Assembly (NCBI GenBank): GCA_947627615.1
Contig: CANQWS010000013.1
Coordinates: 1-64,000, forward strand
Direction: 5' to 3'
DNA length: 64,000 bases
Source of the DNA: an uncultured Muribaculaceae bacterium
GTDB taxonomy: Bacteria; Bacteroidota; Bacteroidia; Bacteroidales; Muribaculaceae
Shown here: in pieces, positions 56,507 to 64,000 of the stretch
Layout: the number at the start of each line of letters is the position of its first letter
Numbering within the stretch: the first letter of the stretch is position 1
Notes under the pieces: model-generated
What the model was told of the DNA's origin: nothing
The model's input: the letters and a program-made list of their open reading frames with translations, nothing else
Databases searched by the model: none
Translations under genes and position numbers: made by a program

Positions 56507-58198
56507 ATGACAAACAAACCAATCATCTACCAGCTACTTCCGCGGCTCTTTACCAACTATAATGATTCCTGTGTGGCCAACGGCACTCTCGAACAGAACG
56601 GTTCAGGCAAACTGCGGTCAATCAACGCAGCGACACTGCGTTCCATAGCCGAAATGGGATTCAGCCATGTATGGTTAACCGGCGTTATAGAACATTCGCA
56701 TTGTCCCGATTATACATCTTACGGAATACCGCGTGACAATCCCCACGTGATAAAAGGCCAGGCAGGCTCGCCCTACGCCATCAAGGACTACTATGACATA
56801 GATCCCGATCTGGCCGTCAATCCGGAGAGCCGCATGAAGGAATTCGAGGATACCGTGAAACGTATCCACAATGCAGGTCTCAAGGTAATAATAGACTTCG
56901 TGCCCAACCATGTGGCACGCCAGTATCATTCCGACGCGCGTCCGGCTGATGCGCCTGATGACTTCGGCAAGGACGACTACACGAGCATGTTTTTCGCTCC
57001 TACCAACAACTTCTACTACATCCCAGGCCATGCGTTCACGCCTACCGTGGATATGGGCACCGGAGCCGACGCCTATCACGAATTCCCGGCAAAAGCCTCG
57101 GGCAACGACTGCTTCAGCGCGTCGCCGGGACAGTATGACTGGTATGACACCGTAAAACTCAACTACGGCATTGATCCGGCCAACGGCTGGCGGCATTTCA
57201 CGCCCACCCCGTCGACATGGATCAAGATGCTCCATATCCTCAAATACTGGGCATCGAAGGGTGTTGACGGCTTCCGCTGCGACATGGTCCACATGGTACC
57301 TCTCGAATTCTGGCAGTGGGCCATTCCTCAGGTACGCGAACAGCATCCGGGAATAATATTCATAGCCGAGATCTACGATGTGAACCTCTACCGTCCGTTC
57401 ATAGAAATAGGCGGCTTCGATTATCTCTATGACAAGGTGGGGCTTTACGACACGCTCCGCGACATAGTCACATGGGGCCGCTCGGCAAGCGACATAACAC
57501 GCGCATGGCAGAAAATCGACGGCCACCAGCACAACATGCTCTACTTCCTCGAGAATCATGACGAGCAGCGTTTCGCCTCCACGGAATTCGCCGGCGATCC
57601 GTTCAAGGCCATGGCGCCGATGACCGTCAGCGCCTTGCTCGGCACGGGAGCCGTGATGCTCTACGCCGGTCAGGAACTCGGAGAACCGGGAGCCGACGCC
57701 GAAGGCTACAGCGGCCGCGACGGACGCACAACCATATTCGATTACTGGAGCATAGGCACCATCCGCCGCTGGCTCAACGAAGGCCGTCCGTCAGTCACGA
57801 AACTCACGGCCGACGAGCGCAAGTTGCGCACCGCCTACACCAGGATTCTCCGAATAGCCGCCAAAGAGCCGGCCATTAGGGAAGGCGCATTCTTCGACGT
57901 GATGTATGTCAACAACGGGAAAGACCGTAAATTCAACCCCGAGAAGCAGTATGCTTTCCTGCGCCATCACGGAAACGACACCATACTCGTAGTGGCCAAT
58001 TTCGACAAAAAAGAGACCGAAGTTGAAGTGAACCTGCCCCAGCACGCCTTTGACACCCTGAGAATAGAACCGGGCATCAAGGTGGCCACGGAGCTGATAG
58101 GCGGAAAGACCGAAGAACGCAAGATTACTCCCAACCAGCCGTTTGTCACCACCATTCCCGGCAACGGAGCCGTTGCATGGAAATGGAGTGAAATCTGA
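56507..58198 (+). CDS. GH13 alpha-amylase family protein
   Basis: VIIDFVPNHVARQYH; GVDGFRCDMVHMVP; IIFIAEIYDVNLYRP; LENHDEQRFAS. Confidence 0.92.
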   Translation: MTNKPIIYQLLPRLFTNYNDSCVANGTLEQNGSGKLRSINAATLRSIAEMGFSHVWLTGVIEHSHCPDYTSYGIPRDNPHVIKGQAGSPYAIKDYYDIDPDLAVNPESRMKEFEDTVKRIHNAGLKVIIDFVPNHVARQYHSDARPADAPDDFGKDDYTSMFFAPTNNFYYIPGHAFTPTVDMGTGADAYHEFPAKASGNDCFSASPGQYDWYDTVKLNYGIDPANGWRHFTPTPSTWIKMLHILKYWASKGVDGFRCDMVHMVPLEFWQWAIPQVREQHPGIIFIAEIYDVNLYRPFIEIGGFDYLYDKVGLYDTLRDIVTWGRSASDITRAWQKIDGHQHNMLYFLENHDEQRFASTEFAGDPFKAMAPMTVSALLGTGAVMLYAGQELGEPGADAEGYSGRDGRTTIFDYWSIGTIRRWLNEGRPSVTKLTADERKLRTAYTRILRIAAKEPAIREGAFFDVMYVNNGKDRKFNPEKQYAFLRHHGNDTILVVANFDKKETEVEVNLPQHAFDTLRIEPGIKVATELIGGKTEERKITPNQPFVTTIPGNGAVAWKWSEI

Positions 58199-58225
58199 CA
58201 TTCACGCCCATACATACCGTACATC

Positions 58226-59215
58226 ATGAGACTGAAAACCACATCATTTCTGCTTCTGCTTGCCACGGCATGGCCCGGCGCCATGGCCTCGGACAACGCC
58301 GACATTCTTCTTATTCTTGGTCAGAGCAATGCCGACGGGTCGGCATTCGTGGAACCGGATGCGGATGCGCCTCTGCGTGACTGGTACTATAACTCGCCCG
58401 AGGCCAAGGACCTCCACATCTGGTACGCTCCCACTCAGGTCGTGAATACCATAAACTCCCTGGGCAACCGGGCCCGCCACGTCACGGGCGGCCGCTACCG
58501 CGATGCGGAACCGGGATGGATGCGCCTGTGGTTCTGCAACGACAACGCCATCGGGCGCACGGCCATGAACATGATCCATGATGCGGGGACCTACAGCATC
58601 AGTGCCCGCGGCCGCCGCGGAATAGAGGGCGAACTCGGGCGCCGCTGGACGGAGGAATTCCCCGGACAGCAGCTGTATGTCATCAAGCTCGGAGTCTCCG
58701 GCTCGGGCATTGACTCATGGGCCAATGAAGCCGATGACCATAACTGGCATTATTTTATTGACAGCGTGTACACTCCCGCCATGAACCAGCTGCTCGCCGA
58801 GGGCAAACGTCCGCGCCTCGCAGGCATCTGGTGGATGCAGGGCTGCGCCGACCAGCACAGTTCCGAGCAGGACTACAGAGACAAGCTGCAATACCTCATA
58901 ACGCGTCTGCGCGAAGCAACAGGATTTGCCGACGCTCCTTTCTACATAGGCCTCATCCCCGCACAGGGCGAGGGCGACACAACGCCCGAAGGCTCCGTGG
59001 GCTATGGCGAGGGAGTGCGCCGGGCGCAGGAAGCTACAGCATCATCAATAAAAAACGTGTTCCTCATCCCAACGGCCGACTGTCCGATGCAATATGAAGA
59101 GACCTTCAGGGGCTGCATACATTTCAGCCAGAAGGGAATGAACTGCATCGCGGACCATCTGGTTGACGCCATCAAGGCACGGGGCACCGGAGCATGGCCA
59201 TATCTGAAACGATAA
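58226..59215 (+). CDS. Sialate O-acetylesterase-like (SASA/SGNH) carbohydrate esterase
   Basis: ILLILGQSNADGSAFVEPD; GIWWMQGCADQHSSEQDYRDKLQYLITRLRE. Confidence 0.8.
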   Translation: MRLKTTSFLLLLATAWPGAMASDNADILLILGQSNADGSAFVEPDADAPLRDWYYNSPEAKDLHIWYAPTQVVNTINSLGNRARHVTGGRYRDAEPGWMRLWFCNDNAIGRTAMNMIHDAGTYSISARGRRGIEGELGRRWTEEFPGQQLYVIKLGVSGSGIDSWANEADDHNWHYFIDSVYTPAMNQLLAEGKRPRLAGIWWMQGCADQHSSEQDYRDKLQYLITRLREATGFADAPFYIGLIPAQGEGDTTPEGSVGYGEGVRRAQEATASSIKNVFLIPTADCPMQYEETFRGCIHFSQKGMNCIADHLVDAIKARGTGAWPYLKR

Positions 59216-59236
59216 AGGATTCAATTATATGCAGGG

Positions 59237-59278
59237 AGGCGCGCCCGACTGACTGATGACAGCGGGCGCGCCTGTTTT
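59237..59278. terminator. Terminator hairpin between convergent esterase and korB genes
   Basis: AGGCGCGCCC-N17-GGGCGCGCCT then GTTTTC. Confidence 0.8.
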
Positions 59279-59306
59279 CATTCTTATCGATAAGTTCCAG
59301 CAGGGA

Positions 59307-60323
59307 TTATTTCACCTCCCAGGTGTCGCCTGCAAGAATCATGGAGCGGAGCGAATCGAAGCCGTGGGCGGCCTTCACTTCCCTCACCTGCTGCTCAACG
59401 GCCTCGTTGTAGACCGGCGATTCCACGTCGCGGATTATACCCACGGCGAGCGGCAGTTCCGTACCGTCCATCATGGCAAGCTGCTGGTGGAGGAAATTGG
59501 AAGGAGTGTGGGCGTCATGCACCAGGACATCGTCGATTGTGTAGGGGTCCTTGTCGAGATCCACGGCCTTCAGCAGGAAACCGTCGCGTACGAGTCCGCG
59601 GCGCTTGTCCTTGCCGAAGAGCATTTTCTCTCCGTGTACCAGATGGATGGTGCGGTCGGCGCGATATTCGCGGTCAGTGATTGGCGAGTGGATTCCGTTG
59701 TTGTAAATCACGCAGTTCTGGAGAATCTCGCACACGGAGGTTCCTCTATGGCGTCCGGCGGCGAGAAGCACCTCCTGGGTGATCTGCAGCTCCACGTCGA
59801 TGGAGCGGGCAAAGAAATTGCCTCTTGCTCCGAACACGAGTTCGGCGGGGATGAATGGATCCTCGGTGGTGCCGTAGGGCGATGACTTAGAGACGAAACC
59901 GCGGGCCGATGTAGGCGAATACTGGCCTTTGGTCAGACCGTAGATCTTGTTGTTGAAGAGCAGGATGTTGATGTCGATGTTACGTCTGACGGCATGGATG
60001 AAGTGGTTGCCGCCAATGGCGAGTCCGTCGCCGTCGCCTGAAATCTGCCATACGGTCATCTCCGGATTGGCCAGCTTGAAGCCGGTGGCCACAGCGGCGG
60101 CACGTCCGTGGATGGTATGGAAACCGTAGGAATTCATGTAGTAAGGCAGACGGCTTGAACATCCTATACCGGAAATCACGGCCGTCTTATGGGGAGCCAC
60201 ACCGAGCGCCGCCATTGTCTTGTGGAGTGAATTCAGAATGGCATGGTCGCCGCATCCGGGACACCAGCGCACCGGCTGGTCGCTCTTATAGTCGGCAGCA
60301 ACGTATTTTGTGGTATCTTGCAT
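59307..60323 (-). CDS. korB: 2-oxoacid (2-oxoglutarate) ferredoxin oxidoreductase beta subunit
   Basis: RWCPGCGDHAILNSLHKTMAALG; ISGIGCSSRLPYYMNSYGFHTIHGRAAAVATGFKLANPEMTVWQISGDGDGLAIGGNHFIHA. Confidence 0.92.
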   Translation of the reverse strand: MQDTTKYVAADYKSDQPVRWCPGCGDHAILNSLHKTMAALGVAPHKTAVISGIGCSSRLPYYMNSYGFHTIHGRAAAVATGFKLANPEMTVWQISGDGDGLAIGGNHFIHAVRRNIDINILLFNNKIYGLTKGQYSPTSARGFVSKSSPYGTTEDPFIPAELVFGARGNFFARSIDVELQITQEVLLAAGRHRGTSVCEILQNCVIYNNGIHSPITDREYRADRTIHLVHGEKMLFGKDKRRGLVRDGFLLKAVDLDKDPYTIDDVLVHDAHTPSNFLHQQLAMMDGTELPLAVGIIRDVESPVYNEAVEQQVREVKAAHGFDSLRSMILAGDTWEVK

Positions 60324-60325
60324 GG

Positions 60326-62179
60326 TTACTTCTGGATGATATTTTTGACGGCCTCCACCACTTCCTCCACGAGGAACGGCTGACCCTGGATTTTGTTGAT
60401 TCTTGAAATGTCGGTTTTGGGGAACTTGGCCTGGAGATAATCGGCCAGCATGCCCGTGTTGAGCTCGGCCACAATCACCTTGCCGTAGCGCGAGAGCACC
60501 TCGCCGGTGTTGGCGGGAAGCGGGTTGATGTAGCGCAGCTGTGCGAAGGCCACTTTCAGGCCCTGACAGTTGAGTTCGTTGGCTGCCGTGCGCAGATGTC
60601 CGTAGGTTCCGCCCCAGCCCATCAGAAGCACGTCGGCGTCGTCCGGTCCTATAACCTCGAGTTCGGGGATGTCAGAGGCAATGCGGGCCACTTTCTCGCG
60701 GCGCACGTTGATCATGCGCTCATGGTTGACGGGGTCGTTGCTTATGGCACCGGTAAAGTAGTCTTTTTCCAGACCTCCGAGGCGGTGCATGGCGCCTTCG
60801 GTGCCCGGAATGGCCCAGTAGCGCACCTTGTTGTCGTCGCGGCGCTCGTAAGGCTGCCAGGTTCCGTCGAGCAGACGCTCGGCGGGCAGGAAGGGCGGCT
60901 TTATGGCAGGATACTCGTCGGCGTCGGGAATGCGCCAGGCCGAAGAGCCGTTGCCTATGAAAGCGTCCGTAAGGAGAATCACGGGAGTCATGTGCTCCAT
61001 GGCAATGCGTGCGGCCTCGAAAGCCATGGTGAAGCAATCGGTGGGCGAAACCGGAGCCACTACGGCCACAGGCGATTCGCCGTTACGGCCATAGAGGGCC
61101 TGCATCAGGTCGGTCTGCTCGGTCTTGGTGGGAAGCCCCGTGGAAGGACCGCCACGCTGCACGTCGATGACCACGAGCGGAAGCTCGGCCATCACGGCCA
61201 GACCTATACCCTCGCTCTTCAGCGCCAGACCGGGGCCTGACGTGGATGTCACGCCGAGATTTCCGGCAAACGAAGCTCCGATGGCGGAGCACACTCCGGC
61301 AATCTCGTCCTCCATCTGCACTGCCTTTACGCCCAGATCCTTGCGCTTGGCAAGCTCATGAAGAATGTCGGTGGCGGGGGTGATGGGGTAGCTGCCGAGG
61401 AAAAGCGGGCGCCCGCTCTTCTCCGAAGCCATTATGAGGCCCCATGCGGTAGCTGTGTTTCCGTTGATATCGGTATATATGCCCGGACGGGCCTCTTTGG
61501 TTTCTATGCGGTAGGTCGACACCGATGCATGGCTGTTGGCGCCATAGTCATAACCGGCTCTGAACACCTTGGAGTTAGCTTCCAGAATAGCGGGCTTGCG
61601 GCCGAATTTCTTCTTGATGAAATGGAGCACGCTGTCGAGCGGACGGTCAAAAAGCCAGCATACCAGACCGAGTGCGAAGAAATTGCGGCACTTGGTGATT
61701 GACTTGTTGTCAAGACCGCTGTCGGCCAGGGCGGCTTTCGTCATTGAAGTGACGGGAACCATGAGAACCTGGTCCTCGTTGAGGTTAAGTTCACGGAACG
61801 GATTGTCAGTGGTGAACTTGGCCTTATCAAGGTCAGACTGCTTGAAGGAGTCAATGTCGACGATGATAATTCCACCGTGGGCCAGATGCCTGACATTCTG
61901 CTTGAGAGCCGCAGGATTCATAGCCACAAGAACATCGCATTTGTCACCGGGAGTATGGACGCCGGTGCCCACGCTCACCTGGAAACCGCTCACGCCTCCG
62001 AGCGAGCCCTGCGGGGCACGGATTTCAGCGGGATAGTCAGGGAAAGTAGACACTTCATTGCCCAGTCCGGCGGATACATTTGTGAAAATGTTGCCCACGA
62101 GCTGCATGCCGTCGCCGGAGTCGCCCGAAAAGCGAATCACGACCTTATCCAAGGTCTTAACGCTTGTATCTGCTAACAT
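60326..62179 (-). CDS. korA: 2-oxoacid (2-oxoglutarate) ferredoxin oxidoreductase alpha subunit (gamma-alpha fused)
   Basis: VIRFSGDSGDGMQLVGNIFTNVSA; GSYPITPATDILHELAKR; QRGGPSTGLPTKTEQTDLMQALYGRNGE. Confidence 0.92.
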   Translation of the reverse strand: MLADTSVKTLDKVVIRFSGDSGDGMQLVGNIFTNVSAGLGNEVSTFPDYPAEIRAPQGSLGGVSGFQVSVGTGVHTPGDKCDVLVAMNPAALKQNVRHLAHGGIIIVDIDSFKQSDLDKAKFTTDNPFRELNLNEDQVLMVPVTSMTKAALADSGLDNKSITKCRNFFALGLVCWLFDRPLDSVLHFIKKKFGRKPAILEANSKVFRAGYDYGANSHASVSTYRIETKEARPGIYTDINGNTATAWGLIMASEKSGRPLFLGSYPITPATDILHELAKRKDLGVKAVQMEDEIAGVCSAIGASFAGNLGVTSTSGPGLALKSEGIGLAVMAELPLVVIDVQRGGPSTGLPTKTEQTDLMQALYGRNGESPVAVVAPVSPTDCFTMAFEAARIAMEHMTPVILLTDAFIGNGSSAWRIPDADEYPAIKPPFLPAERLLDGTWQPYERRDDNKVRYWAIPGTEGAMHRLGGLEKDYFTGAISNDPVNHERMINVRREKVARIASDIPELEVIGPDDADVLLMGWGGTYGHLRTAANELNCQGLKVAFAQLRYINPLPANTGEVLSRYGKVIVAELNTGMLADYLQAKFPKTDISRINKIQGQPFLVEEVVEAVKNIIQK

Positions 62180-62247
62180 GATTTGGGTAAAAATGGTATA
62201 ATTTAAGAAATAATATTTACTAATGGAGTTGCATTGATTTTGTGGGA

Positions 62248-62255
62248 CAAAGATA
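62248..62255 (-). promoter_or_regulatory. -7 element (TATCTTTG on minus) upstream of korA
   Basis: Plus-strand CAAAGATA 62248-62255. Confidence 0.5.
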
Positions 62256-62292
62256 TGAAAATTAATTCACAAAATGAAAAAATATGTATTAA

Positions 62293-62326
62293 GCCCGCCA
62301 ACCCGGCCTCGGAGAGGTCGATTAAT
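62293..62326 (-). repeat. Dispersed repeat module 1, inverted copy
   Basis: Reverse complement ATTAATCGACCTCTCCGAGGCCGGGTTGGCGGGC matches 24536-24570. Confidence 0.8.
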
Positions 62327-62430
62327 AACCCAGATGTGTCGCTACCATAAACCCGGCCGCTACGCGGGCTTGTGTAGAGGGGTGACCGTCTGCCCCCCGG
62401 TTCCCTGCGGTCACCGGGGGATAAGCACGA

Positions 62431-62491
62431 ATCCGCCCCTATCGGGGCTTTAAGTGCCCTATCTGACAGAGTGGGAATAAGGTGCCTGGGG
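62431..62491 (+). repeat. Dispersed repeat module 2, second copy
   Basis: ATCCGCCCCTATCGGGGCTTTAAGTGCCCTATCTGACAGAGTGGGAATAAGGTGCCTGGGG compared with 24638-24697. Confidence 0.65.
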
Positions 62492-62545
62492 CGGAGGGGA
62501 TTAATGGCAGCTAAAGCAGCCAGTCAGAGCCTGATGGCGGAGGGG

Positions 62546-64000
62546 TTAGCGGGAGCGGAAGGTGTGGGTGCCGGAGCCGACGGTGGCGCGCCAGAGGCCG
62601 TCACCAGACGAGGCGGACCGCAGGCCGTCGGCATTGTCGGGGGTGGCGATATTGAACCGCGCGGGAAGCACTACCTCGGCCGAACAGTTGGCCGGAACGG
62701 TCACCGTCCATTCGAGTCTGTCGCCGTCACGTTTCCAGCTGCTCGAAATCAGACCGTAGGGGCTTCTGTGGGAGGCCTCGACGAACGAGAGTCCTTCAGG
62801 AAACACCGGCTGCATAAGGATTTTCTTGAATCCGGCCGATTCAGGATGGTTCTTTATGCCGGCAAGGTCCTCGTACATCCACACCAGAACGTCGCCGAGC
62901 AGCATCACGTGGTTGCGGGAGTTCATGGCGGGGTCGGCCGTATCGCCGTTCCACAGTTCCCAGATTGTTGTGGCTCCGCGGTTTATCATGTATCCCCATG
63001 AGGGATAGGTCTCGTTGGAGGCTATGCGGAAAGCGAGGTCCTGATGGCCGTAGTCCGAGAGTCCGCGCATCAGGTTCTGGATGCCAATCACTCCCACGCT
63101 GACATGGCCGTCGCATTCGGTCACTGTGCGGCGGGCGGCATTGTCGGCCACGGCCTGGCGGAAACCGTCGGGCACCACATCCATCTGAAGCGCCAGCAGA
63201 TTGGCCGTCACGGTGTTGTTGCCGTAGGAGGCGGTGGAGGGGTTGAAATAGCGGGCGTTAAAGGCATTTCTGACGGAATCGGCAAGGGTGTTGAAGCGGT
63301 CCACGTCGTCATCCCGACCGTTCATGCGTGCGAACTTGGCCATGAGCCGCAGGATGCCATGGAATGTGGCGGTGCTGAGCAGACGGCCGTCGGTTTTCCG
63401 CGCGGGGTCGTTGGAGTGGATGAGTTCGAGCGATTCCGGGGGCATGCACCAGTCGCCGTAGGTGTCAGTGGTTATGATGTAGTCCTCCAGATGGCGGCTT
63501 GCCATCATGTCGACCCACCGCTTCATGCTCGGGTAGCGGTGGCGGATGGAATAGTCGTCGCCAAACTGGGTGTAAAGCATGTCGGCGATGCGGAAATAGG
63601 CCGCCGGCCATGTCACATCGTCCTGATGGAGCGTCCAGTAGCGCGGCGACACATCGGAGATGGCGCCCTCGGGTGTCATGGAGTCCTCGATGTCGGCGAG
63701 CCATTTGCGGTAGAGCAGCACATTGTCAAAGAGGAAGCTCTCGCCATGGGCGCCGGTGGTCCGGTCGCCGAGCCATCCGTGGCGCTCGTCGCGCTGCGGG
63801 CAGTCCGTGGGCATGCCGCGATAGTTGCCGCGAATGCCCCACCAGGCGTTACGGTGCAGGCGGTTTATTATGGAATCGGAGCACCGGAAGCTGCCCGTGG
63901 AAGCCATGTCGTCATAGACCACGAATCCGGTAATGTCGGAAACTCGCGGCTTGCGGTCAACACCGGTAATCTCCATGAAGCGGAAGCCATGGTAAACGAA
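62546..64000 (-). CDS. GH78 alpha-L-rhamnosidase, partial (5' end beyond window)
   Basis: GNYRGMPTDCPQRDERHGWLGDRTTGAHGESFLFD; DVTWPAAYFRIADMLYTQFGD; SWGYMINRGATTIWELWNGD; open at window end. Confidence 0.9.
   Translation of the reverse strand, partial: FVYHGFRFMEITGVDRKPRVSDITGFVVYDDMASTGSFRCSDSIINRLHRNAWWGIRGNYRGMPTDCPQRDERHGWLGDRTTGAHGESFLFDNVLLYRKWLADIEDSMTPEGAISDVSPRYWTLHQDDVTWPAAYFRIADMLYTQFGDDYSIRHRYPSMKRWVDMMASRHLEDYIITTDTYGDWCMPPESLELIHSNDPARKTDGRLLSTATFHGILRLMAKFARMNGRDDDVDRFNTLADSVRNAFNARYFNPSTASYGNNTVTANLLALQMDVVPDGFRQAVADNAARRTVTECDGHVSVGVIGIQNLMRGLSDYGHQDLAFRIASNETYPSWGYMINRGATTIWELWNGDTADPAMNSRNHVMLLGDVLVWMYEDLAGIKNHPESAGFKKILMQPVFPEGLSFVEASHRSPYGLISSSWKRDGDRLEWTVTVPANCSAEVVLPARFNIATPDNADGLRSASSGDGLWRATVGSGTHTFRSR

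Noticed and set aside
56675-57559. 294-aa minus-strand ORF
   Set aside because: Antisense to the GH13 gene; shadow ORF.

Overview
64 kb chromosomal window with the gene families and promoter style (TTTG-N20-TAnnTTTG) of a Bacteroidales bacterium, probably Muribaculaceae-like (taxonomic inference from protein style only). From left to right it contains: a 5'-clipped tRNA-Val; a secreted S8 protease; a branched-chain amino acid operon (ilvD-ilvB-ilvN-acyl-ACP thioesterase ... ilvC) with two large secreted-protein genes, one a C10 protease, sitting between the thioesterase and ilvC; riboflavin synthase; a holin-like gene; a DUF5107/TPR protein; ribosomal protein S1; a DUF4838-MBOAT-SGNH acetylation-type cluster; a repeat-rich scar region with a chimeric ATPase/AraC ORF; a NarL-type two-component pair with small accessory genes; a type I galactan utilisation locus (HTCS, SusC, SusD, SusE, GH53, GH2); an orphaned AbiEi antitoxin with a truncated toxin remnant; DUF1573 pair and meaB; an AT-rich type II restriction-modification island next to tRNA-Leu; glgB; psd/pssA; GH13; an SGNH esterase; korAB; and a partial GH78. 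Most coding content is ordinary. The points most worth checking are (1) a spaced direct-repeat element shared by the HTCS promoter and the susC promoter, (2) the interrupted ilv operon, (3) the in-frame ATPase/AraC chimera with a 33-bp tandem-repeat promoter region, (4) a 15-bp perfect inverted repeat across the start codon of the holin-like gene, (5) the S1 mRNA leader hairpin, and (6) a composite palindromic repeat family present at two sites. No complete previously undescribed multi-gene system was demonstrable from sequence alone.
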